This document shows, piece by piece, positions 7,389 to 15,588 of a stretch of DNA of 28,103 bases (within the stretch, counting starts at the first letter, position 1; each line of letters opens with the position of its first letter). The notes beneath the pieces were generated by a model. The model saw only the letters and a list, made by a program, of their open reading frames with translations, was not told the DNA's origin and searched no databases. This DNA is from JAAZAI01 sp050942875 (lineage in GTDB: Bacteria; Verrucomicrobiota; Kiritimatiellia; RFP12; UBA3636), in assembly GCA_050942875.1 (NCBI GenBank), contig JBMNOD010000040.1, positions 1 through 28,103 on the forward strand, written 5' to 3'. The translations under genes were made by a program, and so were the position numbers.

Positions 7389-7491
7389 CTGTGGCGGCGA
7401 CGCCGGATGGCTTCTGGACAAGACAAGATTGCGTCTCGAACGGAAAACCACAAGCCTACCTCCGGTTGCTGGATTGTCGTTTGTTGAAAAA

Positions 7492-7577
7492 AGATCAGTC
7501 AGATCAAACAAATCAGACGGATGCGATACAGCGGCCAGAACCCAAATTCAAGTTTCCAGTTTCAAATTTCAAGTCCC
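7492..7577. repeat. Heptad-period repeats at the 3' end of the flippase-like gene
   Basis: Two tracts with period 7: GATCAGT-CAGATCA-AACAAAT-CAGACGG at 7493-7520, and TTCAAGT-TTCCAGT-TTCAAAT-TTCAAGT at about 7547-7574. The second tract supplies the stop codon (TCA at 7569-7571, read as TGA) of the gene on the minus strand. The 206-bp convergent gap 7363-7568 holds no other recognisable feature; I see no classic terminator. Confidence 0.6.
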
Positions 7578-8528
7578 CGACTTCCAATTCCGCCGCAGGA
7601 AAAGCAGGCCGCCGCAGGAGGCGTAGAGGAGCGTCAGGGTCATGTAGAGGAGCGACATCGCCGACGCGGTCGAGACAGGATCGGGAAGCCCGACGGCGGA
7701 GAAGAACATGATGTAGCCGGCGTCGCGGAAGCCGAGGCCGTTGATCGTGCTCGGCACCGATTCCAGCAGGCACACGAGCGGCACGAACACGCAATAGCTG
7801 AAGAACGGAATCCCCAGCCGAAGCGAGGTGCCGACGCAGAACACGGCCACGACCACCAGGAACTGGAAGAGCAGCGAAAGCCCCAGGCACCTGGGCAGGA
7901 CCGTCGGATCCTTCCCGTACTGCCGGACGGACTCCAGGAAGCGCGCCAGGACGTCCTCCACCTTCGTGCGCAGCTTCCCGGGCAACAAGTGCGCACACGT
8001 GCGCAAGATGCCCTGCTGCCAGACAAGTGCGGCCGCCGCCAGGAAGCCGAGGAACACGACGAGCGGAATCGCGAGCTTCCAGCGGTGCTCGGGAGGCACT
8101 TCACGGAGCCCGACCAGCGGGAAGACGAAGCCCAGCAGCGACATCGCGATGAAGCCCGTCAGCCGGTCCGCGAAGACCGAGGCCACCGTGTTGACCGGCT
8201 TGCCGCTCTTCTTCGCGATGTCCGCGATGCGGTACACGTCGCCGCCGATGTTCGACGGCATGAAGAAGTTGAAGAACGAGGCGATCCAGTGGCTGACGAA
8301 GAGCTTCGAGGTCGGGATGTCGAGCCCGTCCGCGCGAAGCAGCAGCCTCCAGCGCGACGAGCTCAGCCACATGTTGACGACGCAAACCACGAAGAAAAGC
8401 GCCAGCGGCCAGAGCCGTGCGCCGCGCAACGTCTCCAAAAAGCCGTCGACATCCACCTTGCGGTAGAGCAGCGCCAGAAGCAGCGCCGTAAACGACAGCT
8501 TGAGGACGTTCTTCTGCCAGGGCTTCAT
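7569..8528 (-). CDS. Lysylphosphatidylglycerol synthase TM-region / UPF0104 flippase-like membrane protein
   Basis: A 319-residue multi-pass inner-membrane protein of the PF03706 type, related to the membrane half of MprF and to AglD-like proteins implicated in moving lipid-linked sugars. Seen directly: about seven to eight hydrophobic segments, an early LLLALLYRKVD segment, WRLLLRADGL near 60-70, the family hallmark SFFNFFMPSNIGGDVYRI at about 84-101, and FADRLTGF soon after. No synthase domain is attached. It is the last gene of the FmdB-rfbA-rfbC operon, 9 bp after rfbC, which supports a role in polymer or lipid-linked sugar export rather than phospholipid lysylation. The stop codon lies in a heptad repeat. 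Confidence 0.83.
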   Translation of the reverse strand: MKPWQKNVLKLSFTALLLALLYRKVDVDGFLETLRGARLWPLALFFVVCVVNMWLSSSRWRLLLRADGLDIPTSKLFVSHWIASFFNFFMPSNIGGDVYRIADIAKKSGKPVNTVASVFADRLTGFIAMSLLGFVFPLVGLREVPPEHRWKLAIPLVVFLGFLAAAALVWQQGILRTCAHLLPGKLRTKVEDVLARFLESVRQYGKDPTVLPRCLGLSLLFQFLVVVAVFCVGTSLRLGIPFFSYCVFVPLVCLLESVPSTINGLGFRDAGYIMFFSAVGLPDPVSTASAMSLLYMTLTLLYASCGGLLFLRRNWKSGT

Positions 8529-8537
8529 GCGGAGCCT

Positions 8538-9086
8538 CTAGGCGGGGAGATCGGACGCGGGCACATCCTCGAACATCGGCAGCACGGCGTCCTTGGCGGA
8601 GAGCACGGGGTTCTCGACCGCCCAGTCGATCGCGAGGCGCTTCGACGCCCAGTTGAGGCCGAATTCGTCGCCCGGGTGGTAGTAGTCGCTGCACTGGTAG
8701 ACCACGGCCGCCGTCTCGCTCAGCACATGGAAGCCATGCGCAAAGCCCTCGGGCACGAACAGCTCCTCGCCGCCCTCGGCCGAAAGCTCGATGCCGAGCC
8801 ACTGGCCGAACGTCGGCGAACGGCGGCGGCAATCGACGACCACGTCGTAGATCCGCCCGTGCGCCACCGAGACGAGCTTCGCCTGGGGGAACTTGAGCTG
8901 GTAGTGGAGGCCGCGCAGCACGTCGCGACGCGAATGCGACATGTTGACCTGGACGAAGTCCCGGTCGATCCCGTTCGCCGCGTACTGGTCGCGACGGCTG
9001 ATCTCCTTGAAGAAGCCGCGGTCGTCCGCGAAGACACGCGGACGCGCAATGACGACGCCGGGCAAAAGACAGGTCTCGAAGCTCAT
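8538..9086 (-). CDS. rfbC: dTDP-4-dehydrorhamnose 3,5-epimerase
   Basis: A 182-residue cupin enzyme, standard length for RmlC/RfbC. It converts dTDP-4-keto-6-deoxyglucose to dTDP-4-keto-L-rhamnose in the cytoplasm. The N-terminal FADDRGFFKE at 19-28 and the catalytic LRGLHYQ with His61 at 58-63 are seen, plus Lys70 and Tyr130 (VVYQCSDYY), positions matching the known active-site Lys and Tyr. VPEGFAHGFHVLSE at 111-124 is the second cupin strand. Its ATG overlaps the stop of rfbA by ATGA, so the two are translationally coupled. The rfbB and rfbD partners needed for dTDP-rhamnose are not in the window. Confidence 0.95.
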   Translation of the reverse strand: MSFETCLLPGVVIARPRVFADDRGFFKEISRRDQYAANGIDRDFVQVNMSHSRRDVLRGLHYQLKFPQAKLVSVAHGRIYDVVVDCRRRSPTFGQWLGIELSAEGGEELFVPEGFAHGFHVLSETAAVVYQCSDYYHPGDEFGLNWASKRLAIDWAVENPVLSAKDAVLPMFEDVPASDLPA

Positions 9087-9958
9087 TCGGCGTCTTCCTT
9101 CGCCATCTGGAGCAGGTAGCGACCATAATCGTTCTTGCTCATCGCGCTGCCGATCTCGACCAGCTTTTCGCGGGAGATGAAGCCATTGCGATAGGCGATC
9201 TCTTCCAGACAGGCGATCTTGAGCCCCTGGCGGTTCTGGATCGTCTCGACGAAGTTCGAGGCTTCGAGCAGCGAGCCGTACGTCCCCGTGTCAAGCCAGG
9301 CGATGCCGCGGCCCATCAGCTCGACCTTCAGCTTGCCGCGCCGCATGTAAACGAGGTTCAAGTCGGTGATCTCAAGCTCGCCGCGGGCGGAGGGCTTCAG
9401 CGAGCGGGCGGCTTCCACGACATCGGAATCGTAGAAGTAGAGCCCGGGCACGGCAAAGGACGACTTCGGCTTGGCCGGCTTTTCTTCAAGCCCGACGACA
9501 TTCTGGTTTTCGTCGAACTCCACGACGCCGTAGCGCTCGGGGTCGCTGACGCGGTAGCCGAAGACGCAGGCGCCGTCCTTCGTGGCGACGGCGTTCGCCA
9601 GCAGCCTGTTCAGGCCATGTCCGAAGAAGATGTTGTCGCCCAGCACCAGCGCCACGGGTTCGCCGGCGATGAAGTCCGCGCCGATGAGAAACGCCTGCGC
9701 GAGCCCTTCGGGCTTCGGCTGCTCGGCGTACTCGAAGCGGACGCCGAAGTCGGAGCCATCCCCCAGCAACCCGCGGAAGAGCGGCAGGTCATGAGGTGTG
9801 CTGATAACCAAAATCTCGCGAATGCCGGCGAGCATGAGCACCGAGATCGGATAGTAGATCATCGGCTTGTCGTAGATCGGCAGGAGCTGCTTGCTCACCG
9901 CGCGCGTGATTGGATAGAGCCGGGTGCCGGAGCCGCCGGCGAGCACGATTCCCTTCAT
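9083..9958 (-). CDS. rfbA: Glucose-1-phosphate thymidylyltransferase
   Basis: A 291-residue nucleotidyltransferase that makes dTDP-glucose from dTTP and glucose-1-phosphate, the first step to dTDP-rhamnose and related sugars. The nucleotide-binding loop LAGGSGTRLYP lies at 6-16, the PIYDKPMIYYP signature at 27-37, and the metal-binding LGDNIFFG at 106-113 (Asp108). The length is normal for RmlA. I chose the ATG at 9958, giving the canonical MKGIVLAGG start; GAAAGGCAG lies upstream. A longer in-frame extension to 10183 overlaps the FmdB-like gene and is not real. It is followed by rfbC with an ATGA overlap and preceded by the zinc-ribbon gene with a 14-bp gap. Confidence 0.96.
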   Translation of the reverse strand: MKGIVLAGGSGTRLYPITRAVSKQLLPIYDKPMIYYPISVLMLAGIREILVISTPHDLPLFRGLLGDGSDFGVRFEYAEQPKPEGLAQAFLIGADFIAGEPVALVLGDNIFFGHGLNRLLANAVATKDGACVFGYRVSDPERYGVVEFDENQNVVGLEEKPAKPKSSFAVPGLYFYDSDVVEAARSLKPSARGELEITDLNLVYMRRGKLKVELMGRGIAWLDTGTYGSLLEASNFVETIQNRQGLKIACLEEIAYRNGFISREKLVEIGSAMSKNDYGRYLLQMAKEDAE

Positions 9959-9972
9959 GTTCTGCCTTTCGG

Positions 9973-10224
9973 TTAGTATTGCCTTTCGTATTCGCCCTTG
10001 CCGAGGCGCTTCAGCTTGGAGAAGCCCGCCGACTTCGCCCGATCGTCGAAATTCGATTGGGAGCGGCCCACGGCCGCGGCCACAGGCGTCTTGACAATCG
10101 CGCCGCCGCACGCGGGGCACGTCGTCAGCGCTGCGTCCTTGATGGACTGCACCACTTCGAAACCGTCGCGGCAGCGTGGGCACCCCGCCGACGGTTTTTT
10201 GGATTCATATCGGTAAATCGGCAT
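9973..10224 (-). CDS. FmdB-family small zinc-ribbon protein
   Basis: An 83-residue protein starting MPIYRYE, the hallmark of FmdB/CxxC_CxxC_SSSS proteins. Cysteines at 15, 18, 36 and 39 (CPRC and CPAC) would hold one zinc. Unusually, the first pair is pushed about seven residues away from the MPIYRYE start, with SKKPSAG between. The C-terminal half is polar and likely disordered. Members of this family are small regulators or accessory factors of unclear role. It is the first gene of the rfbA-rfbC-flippase operon, so a link to sugar-nucleotide synthesis is possible but not shown. Confidence 0.82.
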   Translation of the reverse strand: MPIYRYESKKPSAGCPRCRDGFEVVQSIKDAALTTCPACGGAIVKTPVAAAVGRSQSNFDDRAKSAGFSKLKRLGKGEYERQY

Positions 10225-10269
10225 CTTCTGAACATCCTGTTGGAGGATTAAGGTTCGATAACACGCTCG

Positions 10270-10298
10270 ATGATACCATGTCCGCCGCCGCGCCGCAA
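10270..10298 (-). promoter_or_regulatory. Candidate promoter of the FmdB-rfbA-rfbC-flippase operon
   Basis: On the minus strand TTGCGG (10298-10293) and TATCAT (10275-10270) are 17 bases apart, and TGG before the -10 box makes it an extended -10. It lies about 46 bases upstream of the FmdB-like start. Confidence 0.5.
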
Positions 10299-10324
10299 CT
10301 TCAGTGTTTTGTTGCCAGCCAGCT

Positions 10325-10336
10325 CAACACGTGTTG
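10325..10336. promoter_or_regulatory. Perfect 12-bp palindrome
   Basis: CAACACGTGTTG is fully self-complementary and lies in the divergent region about 27 bp upstream of the leftward -35 box. It may be an operator for either direction. Confidence 0.4.
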
Positions 10337-10406
10337 CCACGCAGGAGCCGGAGGCAGAAAACAGCGACGAAAACGACACTCGCCTCCCACTTCTAAAACA
10401 CCTGTC

Positions 10407-10420
10407 TTAGACATGTCTAA
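10407..10420. promoter_or_regulatory. Perfect 14-bp palindrome, candidate operator of the GntR/LacI-type regulator
   Basis: TTAGACATGTCTAA is perfectly self-complementary, in an AT-rich patch, eight bases before the TTGACG box of the rightward promoter. A second, overlapping imperfect palindrome (TGTC-TTA-GACA, 10403-10413) shares its half-site. The position fits autoregulation by the protein encoded 45 bases downstream; AraR of B. subtilis, with the same domain pair, also binds palindromes. Confidence 0.55.
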
Positions 10421-10427
10421 AATTCAG

Positions 10428-10457
10428 TTGACGAAACCGCCCCCACTGTGGTAGCGT
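10428..10457 (+). promoter_or_regulatory. Weak candidate promoter for the regulator and locus
   Basis: TTGACG (10428-10433) and TAGCGT (10452-10457) are 18 bases apart. The -10 box is poor and lies only seven bases before the ATG at 10465, so transcription from it would give an almost leaderless mRNA. Confidence 0.3.
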
Positions 10458-10464
10458 ATGCACC

Positions 10465-11607
10465 ATGCATAAGGAAAGGAAATCCCACGACGCCAAACCT
10501 CCCTACCTGGCGCTGGCCGGCAAGCTGCGCAAGGCCATCGACGCCCAGAACATTGCCCCGGGATCGTTTCTGGGAACCGAGGTCGAACTGTCCAAAAACC
10601 ACGGCCTCGCGCGCATGACCGTGCGCCGCGCGGTGCAGACGCTCATCGACGAAGGCATCCTCGAGCGACTCCCCGGACGCGGCATCTTCGTCCGAAACCC
10701 CGAGCACCAGACGCGCGCCGTCAAGGTCCTCGCCGGCAACCTCTGCTGGACGCCGGCCGTCAACATGGCGCGCGCCGCGAAGAAAGTCGCCGACGACAAG
10801 GGCGTCGAGCTGATCCTCTGCGACGCCCATGGCGACATGGCGGCCGACCTGGCGGCCATCCGCCGCCTCCCCTGCAACGGCGTCCGCGGCGCCATGATCA
10901 TGTCGCTGCACTGCCGCGAATTCCACAACGCGCTCAGCCACCTCGTCGCCGCCGGCTTCCCCTTTGTCGTCGTCGATCAGCGTCTCCGCGAAATCGACGC
11001 CCCCTCCGTCTGCTCCGACAACGTCGGCGGCGGAGCGCTCGCCGCCACCGCCGTCCTCGAAGCCGGCCACCGCCGCATCGCCTTCATTGGCGACCTTCAC
11101 GCCGACACCACGGCGGACCGGCTCAAAGGCGTCAAAAAGACGCTTGCAGACCGCGGCATGAATCTTGCCGACACCGTCAGCCTCGAAATCACCGACCCCT
11201 TCGGCGACTGGGAGCCGTGCATCAAGGAAAAAGTCCGCGAACTGATGGCCTCCAACGCCGCCCCGACCGCCGTGCTCTGCAGCTGCGATTCCGTCGCCCG
11301 GGCCGCCTACCGCACCCTGACCGGCCTGGGGCTGTCCATCCCCGACGACGTCAGCATCGTGGGCTTCGACGACGATCCGCTCGCCGAGTGGCTCGACCCG
11401 CCGCTTTCCACCATCCGGCAGGACTTCGACGAAATCGGCCGCATCGCCATGGAGAAGCTGGTCGAACGCATGGCCAACCCCGCGGCACCGTCCGAACACG
11501 TCCACGTCCCCGTCGATTACGTCGCACGCGACTCCGTGGCTGCGCCGCACACCACGTCCCCCGCCATGTTCCACGCCAGAAAAAGCGAAATGCCCCTCAC
11601 CGTATGA
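10465..11607 (+). CDS. Transcriptional regulator with GntR-type DNA-binding domain and LacI/GalR-type sugar sensor (AraR-like architecture)
   Basis: A 380-residue cytoplasmic regulator. Residues about 13-78 are a GntR winged helix (AGKLRKAIDAQNIAPGS ... LARMTVRRAVQTLIDEG ... LPGRGIFV). About 90-360 is a periplasmic-binding-protein-like sensor of the LacI/GalR type, with GFPFVVVDQR and VSIVGFDDDPLAEWLDPPLS near its end. This domain pair is that of AraR-type repressors, which release DNA on binding a sugar. It heads the co-directional polysaccharide locus and probably controls it. No ribosome site precedes the ATG at 10465; no alternative in-frame start exists upstream (TAG intervenes). The effector sugar cannot be told from sequence. 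Confidence 0.9.
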   Translation: MHKERKSHDAKPPYLALAGKLRKAIDAQNIAPGSFLGTEVELSKNHGLARMTVRRAVQTLIDEGILERLPGRGIFVRNPEHQTRAVKVLAGNLCWTPAVNMARAAKKVADDKGVELILCDAHGDMAADLAAIRRLPCNGVRGAMIMSLHCREFHNALSHLVAAGFPFVVVDQRLREIDAPSVCSDNVGGGALAATAVLEAGHRRIAFIGDLHADTTADRLKGVKKTLADRGMNLADTVSLEITDPFGDWEPCIKEKVRELMASNAAPTAVLCSCDSVARAAYRTLTGLGLSIPDDVSIVGFDDDPLAEWLDPPLSTIRQDFDEIGRIAMEKLVERMANPAAPSEHVHVPVDYVARDSVAAPHTTSPAMFHARKSEMPLTV

Positions 11608-11633
11608 TCCACGAACACATGATTCACGAACAC
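11604..11633 (+). repeat. 15-bp tandem duplication containing the regulator stop codon
   Basis: ATGATCCACGAACAC is followed directly by ATGATTCACGAACAC (14 of 15 identical). The first copy contains the TGA stop of the regulator; the second ends four bases before the next ATG. Confidence 0.8.
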
Positions 11634-11637
11634 CGCC

Positions 11638-12768
11638 ATGAAAACCACGCGCCTCTTCTCTTCCATCGCCGCCCTCCTGATCCTCGCCTTCCCGGCCGGA
11701 GCCGAATCGGATGGCCCTGGCCGCAACGCAAGCCCCAAAACCTCGAAAAAGGACGCCATCGCCATGCCTGAATCCGCCATGCTCCACGTGAAAGGCAATC
11801 GCCTCGTCGATCAAACCGGCCAGGAGGTCTGGCTCCAAGGCCTCGCCATTCCGAGCCTGGAATGGACCCCGCTTGGCGAACACATCAAGGAATCCTTCGT
11901 CGCGGCGATCCAGGACTGGCGCGCCAACTGCATCCGCCTCCCGCTCAAGTCCACCCTCTGGTTCGGCGGGGGGACCAAGCACCACAAACAAGAAGACGGC
12001 GGCGAGGCGTATCGCGCCCTGGTGGACGAGCTCGTGGACCATGCCACCTCGAACGGCTGCTATGTCGTGCTCGACCTCCACGAGTACAAGGCGCCGACCG
12101 CCAGGCACGCCGCATTCTGGAAGGACGCCGCCGCGCGCTACGCGAACCACCCCGGCGTGATGTTCGACCTCCTCAACGAACCCCACGGCATCTCCTGGGA
12201 GGAGTGGCGCGACGGCGGCAAGCTCGCCGGAAGGAAACGCGAGGGCGTCATCGACGAGAACGCCGAGGCGAAAAATGTCGCGGAAACGATCGGCATGCAG
12301 GCGCTCCTGGACGTCGTGCGCGAAACCGGCGCCCGAAACGTCGTCATCGTCGGCGGACTCGACTGGGCGTACTCCCTCACCGGCATCCTGGAGGGATTCG
12401 CGCTGAAGGATCCCACCGGCAACGGCATCATGTACTCGTCCCACATCTATCCCTGGAAGAGCGACTGGGGGAGGCATGTCCTCGAAGCCGCCAAGCATTA
12501 CCCCGTCTTCGTCGGGGAAGTCGGCTGCCAAGTCGAGAAAATGCCCTTTGAACACACCGCCAGGGATCCCTACGTCTGGGCGCCGAAAATGCTGGCCTGC
12601 ATCCAGGCGAACCGCCTGCACTGGACGGCCTGGAGCTTCCACCCCGGCGCCTCTCCCGTCGTCATCACCGACTGGAACTACACGCCCTCCCCCTGCTGGG
12701 GCGCCTTCGTCCGCGCCGCATTGCGCGGCGCGCGCTTCCAACAACCTCCCATCAACCCCCATGATTGA
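11638..12768 (+). CDS. Secreted glycoside hydrolase family 5 enzyme
   Basis: A 376-residue endoglycanase-like enzyme. Residues 1-22 form a signal peptide (LFSSIAALLILAFPAGA). A GH5 (cellulase superfamily, clan GH-A) barrel follows from about 48: NRLVDQTGQEVWLQGLA at 54-70, NCIRLPL at 97-103, VVLDLHEY at 143-150, VMFDLLNEPHG at 174-184 with acid/base Glu181, SSHIYPW at 267-273, and FVGEVGC at 291-297 with nucleophile Glu294. It is a single domain without carbohydrate-binding modules. The barrel is clearly paralogous to that of the larger protein at 15631-17847. Beta-glucan, mannan or a related polymer is possible. It lies 30 bp after the regulator and is followed by a PATR protein. Confidence 0.92.
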   Translation: MKTTRLFSSIAALLILAFPAGAESDGPGRNASPKTSKKDAIAMPESAMLHVKGNRLVDQTGQEVWLQGLAIPSLEWTPLGEHIKESFVAAIQDWRANCIRLPLKSTLWFGGGTKHHKQEDGGEAYRALVDELVDHATSNGCYVVLDLHEYKAPTARHAAFWKDAAARYANHPGVMFDLLNEPHGISWEEWRDGGKLAGRKREGVIDENAEAKNVAETIGMQALLDVVRETGARNVVIVGGLDWAYSLTGILEGFALKDPTGNGIMYSSHIYPWKSDWGRHVLEAAKHYPVFVGEVGCQVEKMPFEHTARDPYVWAPKMLACIQANRLHWTAWSFHPGASPVVITDWNYTPSPCWGAFVRAALRGARFQQPPINPHD

Positions 12769-12840
12769 TCGAGCAGCCGTCGCGGGCGCACATTCACATC
12801 CTCTCGCATGCAACCCCAAACCCCAAACACGGTGACAACC

Positions 12841-15588
12841 ATGAAAAGACATCTGGACATCCTTCGACTCGGACTCTGCCTCGGCGCCCTGCTCGCCGTC
12901 GCCCCGCCCTCCCGGGCGGACGTCATCGCGAAAGCCGACAACGCCGACGACCTCAACCTCGGCACAAGCTGGGTCGGCGGCGTCGCGCCCGGCGAAAGCG
13001 ACATCGCCACATGGGACGCCGCGCTCGGCACGCTCACCTACACGCTGGGCGCGGACCTCGCATGGCTCGGCCTGGCGATCCCCGCCGACCCCGGCGGCAA
13101 CGTGACGTTCAACGCCGGCAACCTGCTGACGCTCGGCTCCGAAGGCATCGTCACCGCGCCGAATCGAACGATCACGCTCCGCAACGGCCTTGCCCTGGAC
13201 GCCGATCAAGCCTGGACAATCTCCGCCAACACCTTCATCCCCCAAGGCGGGCTGGACCTCGACGGACACACGCTCACGCTCGCGGGCGGCGGCACCAAGC
13301 AGTTCAAGACCTTTGTCACGGGACCGGGAGCGATTGTCGCCACCCGAGGCACGTTCAAACTCTCCAACACCGGAAGCCACGCCCCCGACGTGGACTTGGT
13401 CGTTCAAGATTCGGCGGCTTTCAGCGTTGACAAGGACGTTGTGGCGGGAGCCGGCACAACCTTGAGCAAGAGCATCACGCTCCGCGACGGCCGACCGGCG
13501 GGAATCTCCAGTTCCTCAAAGGGGGACATCGTCATCACCAACCAGAACCAGCTCGCCTTGGGCCGGGGAGGCCAGTCGCGAATCTCGATCTACCAGCAAG
13601 GACAGTACCACACGACCTTCTGGTCGGAACGCCTCGAGTGCGCAACGAATGCCGGCAACATCCTCTTCACCGGAAACCAGCTCGGCCTCTTCCCTTCGGA
13701 AACCATGACCAACGCCGTCAACATCCTCTTCGGCACGGCGCCCGCCCTCGAACGCACGGCAGGCGCCACGGGGCCGACGACGATCGGCGTGCTGCGCGGC
13801 GCCACGGCCAACCATGACAACTCCGAGTATGGTGTCGGCCTCGTGACCTACGACGAAACCCATGGCGTCCGACTTCTCGATTTCGACACGGAATACACGA
13901 GCGCCCTCGTGGACGGCGAGGACGCCGGCAACAACGTCCGGCTCGCCAATGTCGGCGGCATCGCGGACAGCCTCGAAATCATCACCAACCTGGTCGAGGA
14001 TGTCGAGGTCGTCACGACGAATGTCATCGTCGGCTCGACGATCCTCACCAACCATCTGACCGCCCCCCTCACCGCCGTCAACACGCTTTCGTTCGACGTG
14101 ACCGGACCGCACGGCAACGCCGGCATCGTGCTTTCGGGCGACGAAGGCGCCGTGCTGCGGCTCAACACCGGCATCCTCTTCGCACGGGAAAGCGGCATCG
14201 GCAGCAAAGACGACGACGCGACGGACATCACGAACATCAACCTCCCGATCGACTTCAATGCAAGGCAGGGCTTCATTCTCAACGCGCGCACCGACGGCAT
14301 GAGCAACGGCGGCGGCCCCGCCCTCAGCTTCAACGCCTCCCCCGTCAACGACGGCGGCAACGGCATCATGTTTGCCGGACACGGCTCCGCCTACCTCCAA
14401 TGGCCCGCCCCGACGCAATTCACCGGCCCCGTCATCATCAACAGCGGCTGGTTCCGCATCACCGGATCCGGCAACGACGCCATCATCCCGACCAAGCTGA
14501 TCCTGTACGGCGGATCCGTGCAGAACCACGGCAACCGCATCGCCGACAGCGCCGACATTGAAATCCACGGCGGCACCCTCTCCCAGAAGGGAGGCGCCAC
14601 CAACTCCGGATCGGGCGCCCACGAGACGTTCAACAACCTCGTCATGACCGGCGGAACCCTGACCTCCGGCGCGAGCGGCACCTCCTCGGGCAGCACCACG
14701 CTCACCAACGCCTGCCTTTCCGGCGGAACCTGGACGGTGACGCGCGGCCACTCGGTCTACGTCGGCGGCGACATCTTCCTCTCGGGAACCGCCTGCATCA
14801 ACCTGGCCAACGCCGACAGCGGCTACCGCCCGACGATCATCATGAACAACGGGACGATCACGATCACCAACTCCAGCGTCAACACCGAATGGACGCCGAT
14901 TGCCCTGGGGCCGCAAAACAACGCCGACAGAATTCCTCCGCGCATCGTCTTCCGGACCGCCGCCCCGGCCATCGTCTTCGTCGGCAACGACGCCAACACG
15001 AACGCCGCCGTCATCGCCGCCGAGGCCGGCGTCGTCAACGCGCGCATGGAGTTCAACGGCACGCAGACCTTCGACATCGGCGACGGCCCGGCCCCCGTCG
15101 ACCTGCGCGTCATGCTCGACGTCGTTGACGACGGCGCCAACGCCGGAGCCCTCGTCAAGAAGGGCGCGGGAACGCTCGAACTTGCCGCACACGTCAGCCC
15201 CGGCGGCAGCACCATCGTGAGCAACGGCGAACTGCGGGTCACCGGCAGCCTGACGACCCCAACCACAATCGAAGACGGCGCCGTGCTGTCAGGCACGGGA
15301 TCCATCAGCAACACGGTGGACTTCGCCCAAGGCTCCGCCTTCCGCATCAACGTGCTTGATGAAAACACAGCCGACGTCCTCGCCGTCACGGACGTCGTGT
15401 CCGGCACGGCCACCGCCCTCGTCCCCGAAACGCTCCCGGACAACGACGGCGAATGGCTCGTCATGACGGCAACGTCGCTCGACGCCGACTTCGTCTCCAC
15501 CAACCCCCTCTGGAAGCTCTACCCCCGCAACAACCGCACCGAACTCTGGCTGTCGAAGAAGCTCGGCACGCTCATTCTCGTGAAATAA
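12841..15588 (+). CDS. Secreted autotransporter-associated beta-strand repeat (PATR-type) protein
   Basis: A 915-residue exported protein, first of two in the locus. Residues 1-26 are a signal peptide (LGLCLGALLAVAPPSRA). The mature start, NLGTSWVGGVAPGESDIATW, is typical of PATR proteins of PVC bacteria. Many repeats rich in Gly, Asn, Thr and Ser follow, suggesting a long beta-solenoid. A clear repeat signature, LVKKGAGTLELA ... TIVSNGELRV, lies near 777-806. There is no transporter barrel, so it is not a classical autotransporter. The chain ends TELWLSKKLGTLILVK, resembling the other PATR C-terminus. I start at ATG 12841 to begin with the signal peptide; an in-frame ATG at 12808 is less likely. 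Binding or display of polysaccharide at the cell surface is inference from context. Confidence 0.82.
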   Translation: MKRHLDILRLGLCLGALLAVAPPSRADVIAKADNADDLNLGTSWVGGVAPGESDIATWDAALGTLTYTLGADLAWLGLAIPADPGGNVTFNAGNLLTLGSEGIVTAPNRTITLRNGLALDADQAWTISANTFIPQGGLDLDGHTLTLAGGGTKQFKTFVTGPGAIVATRGTFKLSNTGSHAPDVDLVVQDSAAFSVDKDVVAGAGTTLSKSITLRDGRPAGISSSSKGDIVITNQNQLALGRGGQSRISIYQQGQYHTTFWSERLECATNAGNILFTGNQLGLFPSETMTNAVNILFGTAPALERTAGATGPTTIGVLRGATANHDNSEYGVGLVTYDETHGVRLLDFDTEYTSALVDGEDAGNNVRLANVGGIADSLEIITNLVEDVEVVTTNVIVGSTILTNHLTAPLTAVNTLSFDVTGPHGNAGIVLSGDEGAVLRLNTGILFARESGIGSKDDDATDITNINLPIDFNARQGFILNARTDGMSNGGGPALSFNASPVNDGGNGIMFAGHGSAYLQWPAPTQFTGPVIINSGWFRITGSGNDAIIPTKLILYGGSVQNHGNRIADSADIEIHGGTLSQKGGATNSGSGAHETFNNLVMTGGTLTSGASGTSSGSTTLTNACLSGGTWTVTRGHSVYVGGDIFLSGTACINLANADSGYRPTIIMNNGTITITNSSVNTEWTPIALGPQNNADRIPPRIVFRTAAPAIVFVGNDANTNAAVIAAEAGVVNARMEFNGTQTFDIGDGPAPVDLRVMLDVVDDGANAGALVKKGAGTLELAAHVSPGGSTIVSNGELRVTGSLTTPTTIEDGAVLSGTGSISNTVDFAQGSAFRINVLDENTADVLAVTDVVSGTATALVPETLPDNDGEWLVMTATSLDADFVSTNPLWKLYPRNNRTELWLSKKLGTLILVK

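Larger units (their letters stand above)
10225..10464. other. Divergent intergenic region between the rfb operon and the polysaccharide locus
   Basis: A 240-bp divergent promoter region with no protein-like frame. It holds a good leftward promoter for the FmdB-like gene, two perfect palindromes and a weaker rightward promoter, listed separately. The base composition drops near 10390-10430 (AT-rich patch at the palindrome). Confidence 0.6.

Noticed and set aside
10417..13407. 996-residue open frame on the minus strand
   Set aside because: It is antisense to the regulator, GH5 and PATR genes, rich in Gly, Val, Asp and Arg as expected from GC-rich shadow frames, and shows no domain.
13516..15192. 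558-residue open frame on the minus strand
   Set aside because: Antisense to the first PATR gene, low-complexity and without recognisable motifs.
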